From Ruminococcus sp. AF46-10NS (GTDB lineage Bacteria > Bacillota > Clostridia > Lachnospirales > Lachnospiraceae), in assembly GCF_003474435.1 (NCBI RefSeq), contig NZ_QRNF01000022.1, positions 1 through 59,935 on the forward strand: a DNA stretch of 59,935 bases, read 5' to 3'. The notes under the pieces were generated by a model. That model was not told the origin of the DNA, searched no databases, and was given only the letters and a program-made list of their open reading frames with translations. The position numbers were made by a program, and so were the translations under genes. This document shows positions 28,802 through 38,550 of this stretch, piece by piece. Position 1 is the first letter of the stretch. Each line of letters opens with the position of its first letter.

Positions 28802-29383
28802 TCATTTTTTCCGTTTACTTGTTTTCTTCTTCACACTGTAGCCGAAAGTTCCTACTTTCCGGTCACCTGCCAGATACTCTCCATGAGAATAAACAAGAAG
28901 TCCTGCATCGTTGAGATGAAATTTATTATTTTTATCCATGTATGCTTCATCAGCATGAACCGCAAGCACATCCGCCAGAAACATATCATGGGATCCCAGT
29001 TCTTTAACCTCATGTACTCTGCACTCAATGGAAACCGGTGACTCCCCGATCATCGGTGCAGAAACATACTGTGCTTTCTCTTTTGTGAGATTCATTTTCT
29101 GGAATTTGTCAACGTCGCGTCCTGAACGCACTCCGCAGAAATCCGTTGCAAAAGCCAGCTTTTCTGTTGTCAGATTAATGACAAATTCTCCCGTTTTTCT
29201 TATCATATCGTATGAATAGCGGGATGGTCGGACTGAAATATAAGCCATGGCCGGATTCGTACACACAGTTCCTGTCCATGCAACTGTAATAATATTATCA
29301 TTGCCTTCACCATCTGTAACACTCACCATTACAGCAGGCAGCGGATAGATCATATTTCCCGGCTTCCAGATCTGTTTCGCCAT
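28802..29383 (-). CDS. Flavin reductase-like, FMN-binding split-barrel protein
   Basis: A 193-aa protein of the flavin reductase-like/FMN-binding family, which usually reduces FMN with NAD(P)H or acts as a flavin-dependent redox partner. Typical elements are the N-terminal YPLPAVMVSV strand, the AWTGTVCTNPAMAYISVRPS segment that binds flavin, GEFVINLTT, and the HDMFLADVLAVH strand. The start is set by AAGGAGG 8 nt upstream of the ATG at 29383. The basic tail (KKKTSKRKK) is unusual. The physiological substrate cannot be inferred from its neighbours. Confidence 0.87.
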   Translation of the reverse strand: MAKQIWKPGNMIYPLPAVMVSVTDGEGNDNIITVAWTGTVCTNPAMAYISVRPSRYSYDMIRKTGEFVINLTTEKLAFATDFCGVRSGRDVDKFQKMNLTKEKAQYVSAPMIGESPVSIECRVHEVKELGSHDMFLADVLAVHADEAYMDKNNKFHLNDAGLLVYSHGEYLAGDRKVGTFGYSVKKKTSKRKK

Positions 29384-29413
29384 TTCTCCGGCCTCCTTAT
29401 GCGTAATCACTAT

Positions 29414-31065
29414 TCATAAGCTGAGCAGCTCCATCATAGCCGGGATCAGCTGTTTCTTTCTGGATACCACGCCTTTCAGGCAAAAAGCATCTCCTTCCGG
29501 TTTCCGTTCAAAAGCGATCTCAGCCATCTGCTGGCTTCCCTCTCCATAGAAAAGAAGCTCTGTGGATTCTTCCAGGATATTAGTTAACATAAAGTAAACT
29601 CTTGTGATATCATGGCGTCCACATTCACTTACCATAAACGGCATCAGTTTCTCCTTGATCTCCTTCAGCTCCTCGCTGTCCATGGAACTGATCTGTCCCA
29701 CGCCAAAGGAAACATTGCCTTCACCGATAAATTTCTTATAATCCTGATAAAAGATCTCCTCAGGAGACTTATCTTTCAGATTACTTCCTGCTGAGAACAT
29801 TTCTCTTGCAAATTTCTCAATATTGATTCCTGCTATCAGGGCAAGCGCGCTGGCAGCTATCTTATCCTTCTGCGTGCAGGTCGGTGAACGGAACATCAGC
29901 GTATCAGAAATGATCGCGGCACAGAGAAGTCCTGCGATCTTTTCCGGGATCTCCAGTCTCTGCTCCCCATAAATCTCATAAAGGATCGTTCCTGTACATC
30001 CAACCGGCTCATTACGGAAAGCAACAGGTGTCATAGTCTGCAGAGTTCCAAGCTTATGGTGATCGATGATCTCAAGAATTTCAGCCTTCTCAATATTATC
30101 AACAGCCTGATCCACCTCATTATGATCAACAAGCACAACTTTTTTCTTATGCATATCCAGAAAATTACGTCTGGAAATGGTTCCGATACATTTGCCATGA
30201 GGATTGATGACAGGGAAGGCCCTGTGACGGTTTTTTATCATAACTTCCTGAATATCATCAGTGAAATCCTCAGTGTTAAATGTAACCATGTTATCACGTT
30301 TCATAACATAATTTACCGGAATACTCTGATTGATCAGTCGCGCAATATTGAACGTATCATACGGTGAGCGGATGATCACGATACTTTTCTCATGGGCAAG
30401 CTTCACTACTTTCTCGGAAACTACAATATTCAGTCCTACAATAATGCAGCTTACATTCTGGCTGATAGCCTGAAGATGATCTTCCTCACGGTCTCCCATG
30501 ATGATCATATCATTCTCTTCAATATAGCCCTCCATCATCTTCGGATTGGCTGTTCCAACGAGAACTTTTCCCTTAACAAAATATCCGTGGCTGTTTCCCT
30601 CTACAACCTCACCTCCTACAGTCTCAGCAATCCTCTGATACTGTGTCCTCGCATTTGAAAGGAGGTAGCTGTCCGTTGTATCCATATAGGTCTTGGCAAT
30701 ATCTCCGATGGTCACAAGGCCTTCCAGGCAGCCATCTTTATCGCGGATCGGAAGAGATACGATACTGTTCTCCTGCATCATATCCCAGGCATTCTTCAAA
30801 GACATGCTCTTGTCTGCCTGTGGACTGATACGGATATCCATATCTTTAACCTGGGTTCCGATATTTCCAAGATAAGCCGGAGCTGCACGCCAAAACGATT
30901 CAGCACATATCTTGTCTCCTCATTGATCTGGCCGGCTCTCTTCGGGATATATTTCTTGTTCTGTGTGGTTCTGTTTTTAATGTCAGCATAGGCAATAGCC
31001 GAACAGATGGAATCCGTATCCGGATTCTTATGTCCGATTACAAATATTCTCTCCTGATTTTTCAT
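29414..31065 (-). CDS. ppaC: CBS/DHH-family manganese-dependent inorganic pyrophosphatase (one missing base)
   Basis: This family-II pyrophosphatase hydrolyses PPi to phosphate. The N-terminal DHH motif (GHKNPDTDSICSAIAYAD) is in the short upstream frame; the remainder has two CBS modules around a DRTGG-like domain, then VVLVDHNEVDQ and EIIDHHKLG (metal-binding) and a DHHA2 domain. One missing C at about 30886 breaks the frame; restoring it gives GVAAPAYLGNIGTQVKDMDI and about 550 aa, the usual length of the CBS-containing form. In known members the CBS pair binds adenine nucleotides and regulates activity. It begins 53 bp after the S1 gene. Confidence 0.9.
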
Positions 31066-31118
31066 TCACATCCATCCTTTTTCATCCAAGTGTCGTTGCT
31101 ATGTAGTGTGGACATTTC

Positions 31119-32024
31119 TCAGTCCAGCTTGATATTTGCAAAAAGTGAACCAAGGGATGTTGTTGCCTCTTCATCGGACTCAGGAAGCTCAAAAATCTCC
31201 TCCTCAACTTCCTTCGCCATCAGATCAGATGCCTCTTTAATGCTTAAGCTCAGTTTACCGTCCTTGATAGCAATAACTTTAACCTTAACTTTATCGCCTA
31301 CGTTTACTGCTTCTGAAGGCTTCTTAATCCTTTTTTCGCAAATCTGTGAAATATGCACCAGACCTGAAATCCCGTTTCCAAGATCAACAAAAGCTCCATA
31401 TGGCTGCAGGCTTTCAACAATTCCTTCTGTTACAAAGCCAACCTCAATATTGGATATCTTGTTTCTGCGGTCCTCATCTGCCTTCTCACGAAGAAGTTCT
31501 TTTGCAGAAAGCACAAGTCTCTTCTTCGCTTTATCAACATCAATAACCTGTACAATAAGCGGTTTATTCAGATACTCTTCCGTATCCTCAACGTAGCTCA
31601 GAGCCAGCTTGGAAGCCGGAATAAAACCACGAATGCCTTCCACGTATGCAATAGCTCCACCGTTTACGATACCTTTTACAACAACATCCAGTGCTTCTCC
31701 TGATTTCTGAAGTTCAGCAAGTTTATCCCATGCCAGAACCTCTGCTGCCTCCGCTCTTGAAAGCAGGATATTGCCCTGTCCATCATCCTTACGGAGAACA
31801 GTTGCCTGAATCTCCTCGCCCGGCTGTACTGCTTCTTTCATATTAAAGCCCGGCTCCCTGGAAAATTCCTCTGCCGGGATGAATCCCTCTGTATAATATT
31901 TGAGATCAAGAACAACACCTGTCTCATCAACACTTACAACTGTACCGGTGATAATATCACCTTCATCAATTTTCTTAAAAGAAGCCTCAAGCTCCTGCTC
32001 AAAATCCTTCATAGACTCCGCCAT
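31119..32024 (-). CDS. S1 RNA-binding domain protein (RpsA-like)
   Basis: A 301-aa protein made of three S1 domains: about 17-88 (ITGTVVSVDETGVVLDLKYY), about 103-175 (VVVKGIVNGGAIAYVEGIRG) and about 188-262 (TEGIVESLQPYGAFVDLGNG), with an acidic C-terminal tail. The third domain has the best-conserved S1 surface (GAFVDL, GLVHIS). Such short S1-homologues in Firmicutes are called ribosomal protein S1 but do not necessarily act like the six-domain E. coli S1. It has its own extended -10 promoter at 32113-32121. Confidence 0.9.
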   Translation of the reverse strand: MAESMKDFEQELEASFKKIDEGDIITGTVVSVDETGVVLDLKYYTEGFIPAEEFSREPGFNMKEAVQPGEEIQATVLRKDDGQGNILLSRAEAAEVLAWDKLAELQKSGEALDVVVKGIVNGGAIAYVEGIRGFIPASKLALSYVEDTEEYLNKPLIVQVIDVDKAKKRLVLSAKELLREKADEDRRNKISNIEVGFVTEGIVESLQPYGAFVDLGNGISGLVHISQICEKRIKKPSEAVNVGDKVKVKVIAIKDGKLSLSIKEASDLMAKEVEEEIFELPESDEEATTSLGSLFANIKLD

Positions 32025-32112
32025 TTCCTGACCTCCTGTTCACTTTTATCTATTTATCATTTACTGCAAGCCAGCACTTTATGCCACTTCCGATTTTATC
32101 CTTATCTTAGTT

Positions 32113-32121
32113 ATTATAGCA
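32113..32121 (-). promoter_or_regulatory. Extended -10 promoter for the S1-domain gene
   Basis: The minus strand reads TGCTATAAT, about 90 bp upstream of the S1 gene's ATG. Confidence 0.6.
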
Positions 32122-32164
32122 TGAGCAATCAGCCCGCGCCATGTTTTTTTAGTACATCATAACC

Positions 32165-32202
32165 CAAAAAAGCTCCTGCATTGCAGCAGAAGCCCTTTTT
32201 TT
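32165..32202. terminator. Bidirectional terminator-like hairpin
   Basis: A6 and T7 runs flank a stem built from AAAAAGCT/AGCCCTTTTT and CCTGC/GCAG pairs. It would stop minus-strand transcripts coming from the small-ORF region above before they enter the S1 promoter. Confidence 0.6.
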
Positions 32203-32238
32203 AAACATTTATAGAATTTTTTCCATAAAACGAGGAGT

Positions 32239-32262
32239 GCCCCGGTAGTGGCTTACCGGGGC
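32239..32262. repeat. GC-rich hairpin in the small-ORF region
   Basis: GCCCCGGTA (32239-32247) and TACCGGGGC (32254-32262) form a perfect 9-bp stem with a 6-nt loop, in otherwise AT-rich sequence. There is no T-run directly after it on either strand. It lies within overlapping small ORFs on the minus strand (see findings). Confidence 0.6.
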
Positions 32263-32344
32263 GATTATTATGAAAAAAATTGTATGTGTAATGATACAGA
32301 TACACACCATTACAGCGTCTTTTGTAATGTTCTTTCGAACTGTT

Positions 32345-32350
32345 ATTATA
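32345..32350 (-). promoter_or_regulatory. Candidate -10 element for a small RNA or peptide transcript
   Basis: A perfect TATAAT lies on the minus strand inside the gap between the 22-aa ORF and the GC-rich hairpin, without a good -35. It could start a short transcript through 32310-32209. Confidence 0.3.
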
Positions 32351-32460
32351 GTACCAAACAAATATGAACATATTATGAACAGCTCGTGAACTTTTAGCGT
32401 ATTTGCACAATTTTTTCCTCTTGCATCCTCTTTTTTTATAGAAACGCCACATTTATAATT

Positions 32461-32529
32461 TTATTCTGCTTTTTCAATATTGTACATTTTATATAAAGCC
32501 AACAATAATGCGCCTAATAAAAGTGACAT
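32461..32529 (-). CDS. Possible 22-aa hydrophobic peptide
   Basis: An ATG at 32529, 16 bp after the stop of the DUF1002-like gene, opens a 22-codon frame with a short Leu/Ala-rich stretch (SLLLGALLLALYK) and a charged end (NIEKAE). A GAGGCAGG sequence lies 9-12 nt upstream. It looks like a single-pass membrane peptide, but a frame this short can occur by chance. If real, it is probably read from the same transcript as the upstream secreted protein. Confidence 0.35.
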   Translation of the reverse strand: MSLLLGALLLALYKMYNIEKAE

Positions 32530-32545
32530 TTAAAACACCTGCCTC

Positions 32546-33013
32546 TTACTGACGGGAAAGCATTCCTTTAATAAACTGAATTGCTTTCTGAAAAATATTC
32601 TTCACATCTGATTTTGTAACGCCCATATCTTTCAGGGTACTGTATGTATCATTTACATATTTTTTGATCTGGTCATTACTGACATCAATTCCGCGGAACT
32701 TGCTGATGATATTTACTAGCGAATTCTTATCATCATCAGAAAGTGATACACCATAATGATCTGCTGCCTCATCAATTCCCTGTGATATCTCATCGTCTGT
32801 AATCTGATTGGAATCAAAAAGTCCCTTCACATAAACAATAATATCACTTACTTTATCCGGATCAGCTGCAAGAGATTCAACTTCGTTATCTTTAAGAACC
32901 TCTTCCACCTGGCTCATAATTGAACCGGAATCAGATGCCATAACCATCATTGGTGAAGTACAGGAAATAATACCAGCAACAACCAGTGCTGTGATTCTGT
33001 TCATTTTTTTCAT
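32546..33013 (-). CDS. Small secreted protein, DUF1002-like
   Basis: This 155-aa protein has a signal peptide (MKKMNRITALVVAGIIS..., cleavage likely after VMA) and a mature helical part. The segment from about residue 70 (ITDDEISQGIDEAADHYGVSLSDDD... ISKFRGIDV) resembles the C-terminal half of DUF1002 proteins; the N-terminal half of that family is missing. The ATG at 33013 is chosen over 33022 because GGAGG lies 9 nt upstream; for 33022 the Shine-Dalgarno would abut the start. A promoter (TGTTATACT) lies at 33103-33111. Function is unknown. Confidence 0.7.
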   Translation of the reverse strand: MKKMNRITALVVAGIISCTSPMMVMASDSGSIMSQVEEVLKDNEVESLAADPDKVSDIIVYVKGLFDSNQITDDEISQGIDEAADHYGVSLSDDDKNSLVNIISKFRGIDVSNDQIKKYVNDTYSTLKDMGVTKSDVKNIFQKAIQFIKGMLSRQ

Positions 33014-33102
33014 AATATTCATCCTCCATATAGCATCCGCCCGTATACATCAACTATAACTGTCTTCTGTTTCAATAAATTCATTTCCTTTTGACGCTCC
33101 AC

Positions 33103-33111
33103 AGTATAACA
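33103..33111 (-). promoter_or_regulatory. Promoter for the DUF1002-like gene
   Basis: The minus strand reads TGTTATACT (extended -10) with TTACAA at 18-bp spacing as a weak -35, about 90 bp upstream of the start. Confidence 0.5.
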
Positions 33112-33240
33112 CACCTGCCCTGCCCCTTGTAAAGCTGGATTGACCTTTTTTCAAAATTTCAAGGTCAGACTTTATGTATATACCAGTAAATATATTCACA
33201 ATATTTTCATATTTTCAACAAACTTTCCTAACATCTCTTT

Positions 33241-33260
33241 TTTACAATAAATATTGTAAA
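33241..33260. repeat. AT-rich palindrome in the rsmA/DUF1002 gap
   Basis: TTTACAATA and TATTGTAAA are perfect 9-bp arms around AA. T5 follows on the plus strand. It could be a weak terminator or a regulator site. The rest of 33112-33364 shows no gene; a 9-codon frame with a strong Shine-Dalgarno (near 33270-33305, minus) is probably chance. Confidence 0.4.
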
Positions 33261-33364
33261 TTTTTCATTACTTATTTGTGTCTGATACCTCAGGCACAAC
33301 CTCCTTTCTATGACAAGTTATATATGTCCGGATGGATTCCTCTCCAACATCTGTCCGGAAACGC

Positions 33365-33399
33365 AAAAAGAACCCGGAACAGCTGCCTGGGTTCTTTTT
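33365..33399 (-). terminator. Terminator after rsmA
   Basis: Perfect 11-bp stem AAAAAGAACCC/GGGTTCTTTTT with A5/T5 ends, 11 bp past the rsmA stop. Symmetric, so probably works in both directions. Confidence 0.88.
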
Positions 33400-33409
33400 G
33401 TATCTTTGT

Positions 33410-34285
33410 TTATTTTTTCATTTCGTAAATGCAGTTGGCAAGCATTGCAAACTGTTCCAGTGTCAGTGCCTCTCCTCTGATATTCAGTGGAAGTCCACAC
33501 TTTTCAAATACATTCTCGATTTCTTCCTTACTCAGGGAAAAATCTCCGGAATTCTTAATTCCATTCACAAGTGTTTTTCTTCTCTGGTTAAAAGACGCAC
33601 GGATCAGTCTGAACATGAGACGTTCATCCTGTACATCCACCGGCGGCTTCTCATAACGTGTCAGTTTGATAACTGCACTTCCGACCTTCGGGCGTGGCAT
33701 AAAACAGTTCGGCGGCACATTAGCCACAATCTCCGGCTTCGCATAATACTGCACAGCCAGAGAAAGTGCTCCGTAATCCTTTGTGCCAGGTCCGACCTGC
33801 ATACGATCCGCAACCTCTTTCTGTACCATAACAGTAATGGAATCCACCGGAACATTCTTCTCAAAAAGTCCCATAATGATCGGTGTTGTAATGTAATACG
33901 GCAGGTTCGCTACTACTTTTACCGGTTTTCCGCCGTTCTTCTCGTCTGCGATCTTTTTAATATCAGTCTTAAGAATATCATTATTGATCACAGTTACATT
34001 ATCCCATTCCTTTAGAGTATCTTTAAGGATCGGGATCAGTGAACTGTCGATCTCCACAGCAGCAACCTCTCGTGCCGCTTCTGCAAGATACTGGGTCATA
34101 GTTCCGATTCCAGGACCAATCTCCAGTATAAAATCATCCTTCGTGATTCCAGAAGAATCTATGATCTTCTCCAGAACATGTTCATCGATCAGAAAATTCT
34201 GACCAAACCTTTTCTGGAAAACAAAATGATACTTTTGAAGGACTTCAATGGTATATTTCGGGTTGCCCAGATAAGGTCTGGCCAT
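33410..34285 (-). CDS. rsmA: 16S rRNA (adenine1518/1519-N6)-dimethyltransferase
   Basis: RsmA/KsgA (291 aa) dimethylates two adjacent adenines in helix 45 of 16S rRNA, a late check in 30S assembly. Motifs: KRFGQNFLIDEHVLEKI at the N-terminus, the SAM-binding ILEIGPGIGTMT at about residues 55-66, and the catalytic NLPYYITTPI (NLPYY at about 124). The length is normal. It starts 33 bp after the TPR/AAA gene and is probably its transcription partner. Loss of RsmA gives kasugamycin resistance in known bacteria. Confidence 0.96.
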   Translation of the reverse strand: MARPYLGNPKYTIEVLQKYHFVFQKRFGQNFLIDEHVLEKIIDSSGITKDDFILEIGPGIGTMTQYLAEAAREVAAVEIDSSLIPILKDTLKEWDNVTVINNDILKTDIKKIADEKNGGKPVKVVANLPYYITTPIIMGLFEKNVPVDSITVMVQKEVADRMQVGPGTKDYGALSLAVQYYAKPEIVANVPPNCFMPRPKVGSAVIKLTRYEKPPVDVQDERLMFRLIRASFNQRRKTLVNGIKNSGDFSLSKEEIENVFEKCGLPLNIRGEALTLEQFAMLANCIYEMKK

Positions 34286-34318
34286 ATTTTTTTACCTCTG
34301 CTTTTCTGTTTATTATTA

Positions 34319-37080
34319 TCAGCTGAAATCCTTTTCAAGAAGTACTGTGTAACCATCACGGTCTACACGCTTCTTGGAGCGTTTAAATAATCCGCTCTGT
34401 GCTCTTGTCATTGCATCATCAAGCATTTTCTTCACAGTTCCGATACACATCGGCTGGTCTTCCTTCTGGTTGATCCCAATCAGATTGTACAACGCAAGCA
34501 TTCCCATCTGATCAATGCGGAATCCATTCTCCATTGTATAGACCTTTGCAAAATTGACAAGCTCATCATTTGTAAATACAGGAATATTGATCATTGATGT
34601 GAACTTCTTCGCAAGCTTCGGATATCTTGCGATCAGTTTACGCATACCAATCTTCTCATCTTCAAGAATTACGATCATTCCCTTTGTATTGCCATTCATC
34701 ACTTCTTCAAGCTCAGCCGCTGTTTCCTGGGAAAGCTGGTTTGCATTCTCAATAACAAGGAAACCTCCTGCAAGCTTGGCAGCAATTTCTTCAATATCTT
34801 TGCCGTTAAGATCTTCTGCGAATATATAAGCAACCTTGGATGCCTCGATATTCAGTTCTTTACAGATTGCCGGGATCAGGCTGGAGATCAGTCTTGTCTT
34901 TCCTGTTTCTCTGCCGCCCATAACGATCACATTACCTGTCCGTGAAGTCCTGTCTGCTGCCCCTTTCTGTACATCGCAAAGTACATCAAGCAATTGCTCT
35001 TTCATTCCAGGAACAGCTACAAAATAGGTGAAAAGCTGTTTCTCTTCATCTGTGAGCAGTCTCTTTCTTGAAATGATCTTGTTTGGATCTTTCTCCGGCT
35101 GGATAGTCTCGATGAATTTCTCAATCTGTTCTTCCTCGCTGAGCTCTTCATCATCATCCATATCTTCATCATATACCATATCCGAAACGAAGTCATCATC
35201 TTCCTGATCTTCTCCTGAAGTGAAGTCATCGCCACTATATTCTTCTTCCTCTTCCAGATGTACTTCATCCTCTGCTACAGTTACAGACTCATCTGCATTC
35301 TCTTCTGCTGAATGTTTCTGTACTCCAGAAGGACCATTCAGAAATTCTGCTTCTGCAGCCTGAAGATCCTCTTCTGTAACAGGCTCTTCATCTTCATCAT
35401 ATACAATATCCGGAACGCTCTGACAATCTGCATCTTCTGCATCAGATTCCTGCTGCGCTGATATCTCTGCCATAATATCTTCAATATCTGCTGCATCCGG
35501 CTCATCCGGAACAAACTCATCTCCTGCAAGATCAAGATCATCATCTTCTTCTGCATTATCTTCTGCATTATCTTCTGCATTATCTGCTGTATGTGCTACC
35601 TTGTTTTCCTCCGGAATCTTAATTCCCTGCTCTGTTGCAGCCGCAAGGATCGTATCCTCAAGATTAAACTCTTTTTTATCAGAATCCGATTTTTCGCCTA
35701 CAGATGCTGCAATTTCATCAATGCTTCCAAAAATTCCGGAAGAATCCGGAAGATCAGCCGAACTGCTTGCATTGTCCGGATCTACATTAATCATTGATTT
35801 CGGGATCTTAAGCTCTGGCATACGGATCGTTGCAGAAAAATCAGGTTTACCCTCCTCGTTAAGCGGAACTCCTGAATCTTTCTCTTCTTCATCGGATTCA
35901 TTCATGATCTCAGCAACACTCCGGGAAAGTTCTTTCTCTGTAACTTTCTCAGTCTCGGCTTCTTCAGCTCCTCATAAACTTCTTCCTCTTCGTCCTGCTC
36001 GTTCTGAACTTCAGATTCTTTCATTAACTCAACAGTTCCAGATGTCAGATTATCAACACCGGTTTCCGGCATTTTCTCAGGCTCTTCTGATTCCTGAATT
36101 TCTTCCTCCGCTTCAGCAACTTCTGTTTCAGTTTCATTCAAAGCTTCCTCTGTGACAACAGGCTCTTTATCTGACTCTTCCTCAGATTCTTCTGATGCAG
36201 CAGCTTCCGCATCGGCAACCTTCTTCTGAAGTGCCTCTTCGCTGTCTTCATCCTCTTCTTCCTTCTTATGACCACCAAATATATCCCGGAAACCTTTTGA
36301 GATTTTTTCCTGAATAGTCTCTGCACTGTTCAGATCTCTTTCATCATCAACCGGAATCGTGTCTGTAACAAGGCGATTTTCTTTATACTCTGTATCAACA
36401 GCATTTTCCCTGCTTTCTTTGATCTCCTGCGCTTTTTCCGGCGGGATCAGCTTCGGAATAAACTGCTCTTCATATTTTTCTTTCTCTTCTCCTGTAAGAA
36501 CGCCCATTCTCTGTTTCAGATCAAGAGCTTTCATTACGTAATTTCCATCATTGAACCAGAGAACCATCTCATTACAGAGATCCAGGCACTTCTGCTTGTC
36601 TCCTGCCTTATAATACAGTTTTGCCAGCTCATAAGACCAGCGTTCTGTAAATTCCTTCTCTTTATATTCCTCAAGAATACGGATCTGCTCATTTAAAGAT
36701 GCGTTCTTCTCCCTGGCAATCTTATATTTTAATATATACTGACTGTTATCATTACCAGCAACTTCTCTGTATTCGTCAAAGAATTCTGTAGCTTCACTGA
36801 TCTGTCCCATCTTCAGGGAAACTTCGATCAGACGGTAAAGTATGTTCTTGCCGATCGGTGCTCTGTGATATGCAAGAAGAAAGATTTCCTTGCTCTCTTC
36901 GTAACGCTTATTGGCTGCGTATATTTCGCCCACAACACAAAGGGTACGGACATTTTTTACACGACGCCAGTCAATGCTGTCAACGATCTGCATTGCACCT
37001 TTATAATCCTGGCCTTCAACCAGTTTATTGATCTCTCCCAGTTTGACGCGAAACTCCTCTTTATCCAAAATATTCACCAA
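34319..37080 (-). CDS. TPR and AAA-like ATPase protein of unknown function (one missing base)
   Basis: Two open frames meet at 35902-35905. Adding one C at about 35957 joins them without a stop (EELKKPETEKVTEKELSRSV, then AEIMNESDEEE), giving about 920 aa. Order: TPR-like helical repeats (about 1-225), a long acidic disordered region (about 230-660), then an AAA-like domain with Walker A GGRETGKT, a Walker B-like GGFLVIENA in which Asn-Ala follows Glu, and a winged-helical end (VYTMENGFRIDQMG...). The AAA part resembles the CbbX/SpoVK group in layout. No signal peptide. The start is TTG at 37080 or GTG at 37077. Located between recF and rsmA. Function unknown. Confidence 0.75.
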
Positions 37081-37123
37081 CTTTCCATAATCAGAATCAG
37101 TTTAACATATGCCTACGGCCTTG

Positions 37124-38215
37124 TCAAAACCCTTTAGGCATATAAACGTGCCCTTTTACCACCTGAAAAACCTTATTGATTTCAAACTGATGACTGATAA
37201 AATCATCCAGGCCTGTACAGGTAATAAGTGTCTGTATATCATGTATACTTTTCAGCAGATAAGTCTGCCTGTTGCTGTCCAGTTCCGAAAGCACATCATC
37301 AAGAAGAAGCACGGGGGTATCTTTGATCTTTTTTTTGACCAGATAGATTTCTGAAAGCTTCAGGGAAAGTGCTGCTGTTCTCTGCTGCCCCTGTGAACCA
37401 TACTTTCTGATATCAATTCCATTTACTTTCACACAGAAATCATCTCTGTGAGGTCCCACCGAAGTCAGCTTCATCCGAAGATCCCTGTCTCTGTTCAAAA
37501 CCAGCTTCTGCTCAAACTCCCCGGCAGTCACATTTGGCTCATACAGGATCTCCAGATCCTCCAGACCGCCTGTCAGACCCTTATGGAGGCCTTTTGCGAT
37601 CTCATTCAGTTCCTCAACAAATTCCTCTCGTTTATCAATGATCTTTTTGCCATAGCCGACCATCTGTGCATCCCATATATCCAGCGTATCCTTCAGTCCG
37701 GGATTCGCATAACAGTCTTTGAGAAGACGGTTTCTCTGGTTCACAATGTGATTGTAGCCGGCCAGCTCTGTGATATAAACACCATCCAGCTGACAAAGCT
37801 CCGAATCCAGAAAACGTCTTCTCTCTCCTGGTCCATTCTTGATAATATTAAGATCCTCCGGAGAAAAAAACACAAGATTTACCACGCCCATAAGCTCCCT
37901 TGCCTTGCGGATCGGCAACCCGTTAATGGCAACTCCTTTTGCTTTATTTTTCCGGAGGTGCATGTCTATTTTGTATGAAAAATCACCCTTTTTTACCATC
38001 ATTCGGATGTGGGATTCCTCATTCTCAAAACGGATCATCTCCCGATCCTTGCTTCCCTTGTGAGATTTACTTGTCCCGGCCAGATAAACAGCTTCCAGAA
38101 TGTTGGTTTTTCCCTGGGCATTGTCGCCGTAGAGAATATTGGTTCCCTGATTAAAATTCATCTCCAGCGACTCATAATTCCTGAAATTATTCAATCTGAT
38201 GGATTCAATGTACAT
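37124..38215 (-). CDS. recF: DNA replication and repair protein RecF
   Basis: RecF (363 aa) is an SMC-like ATPase that loads RecA at single-strand gaps with RecO and RecR. Motifs: MYIESIRLNNFRNYESLEM, Walker A GDNAQGKTN at about residues 30-38, the signature SQGQQRTAALSLKLSE and Walker B VLLLDDVLSELD. The start lies 4 bp after the yaaA stop, the usual arrangement next to dnaN. Unlike the common dnaA-dnaN-yaaA-recF-gyrB order, gyrB is not next. Confidence 0.96.
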   Translation of the reverse strand: MYIESIRLNNFRNYESLEMNFNQGTNILYGDNAQGKTNILEAVYLAGTSKSHKGSKDREMIRFENEESHIRMMVKKGDFSYKIDMHLRKNKAKGVAINGLPIRKARELMGVVNLVFFSPEDLNIIKNGPGERRRFLDSELCQLDGVYITELAGYNHIVNQRNRLLKDCYANPGLKDTLDIWDAQMVGYGKKIIDKREEFVEELNEIAKGLHKGLTGGLEDLEILYEPNVTAGEFEQKLVLNRDRDLRMKLTSVGPHRDDFCVKVNGIDIRKYGSQGQQRTAALSLKLSEIYLVKKKIKDTPVLLLDDVLSELDSNRQTYLLKSIHDIQTLITCTGLDDFISHQFEINKVFQVVKGHVYMPKGF

Positions 38216-38219
38216 TCCT

Positions 38220-38425
38220 TCACCCGATCACATAAATATCTTTTCCATCGTAGGAAATAGTATCTCCCGGATGGATCTTGCGGCCACGGCGGTTTTCAAC
38301 CTCACCGTTCACCAGAACAAGGCCGTCGTTGATCGCATATTTCGCCTCAACACCATCTTCCACAACGCCTGCCAGCTTCAGTGCCTGGCCAAGTTGATAA
38401 ATTCATCTTTAATTCTGATTTCCAA
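38220..38425 (-). CDS. yaaA: S4-domain protein YaaA (one missing base)
   Basis: This small S4 RNA-binding protein is found between dnaN and recF in many Firmicutes and influences 50S/ribosome function in known cases. I place the start at the TTG at 38425, preceded by GAGAGG and an A-tract. The first frame reads LEIRIKDEFINL; one missing G at about 38389 breaks it. With it restored the sequence continues GQALKLAGVVEDGVEAKYAI and ends GRKIHPGDTISYDGKDIYVIG, a full S4 domain of 68 aa. No intact ORF is visible in any single frame, so automated annotation would miss it. Confidence 0.8.
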
Positions 38426-38550
38426 TTTTTTTTCCTCTCAAAATAACAGACAGACATTCCGGATCTGTCCTGCTATGAATTACCGCCGGCAAAAAAATCT
38501 TTATTTTGTCCACATGGGGGAGTTTTTAACTACCTCTTTCGGATTCTCTC

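Noticed and set aside
34319..35905. Separate AAA-domain gene starting at 35905
   Set aside because: Restoring one C at 35957 links it to the TPR frame without a stop and with continuous acidic sequence; there is no good Shine-Dalgarno at 35905.
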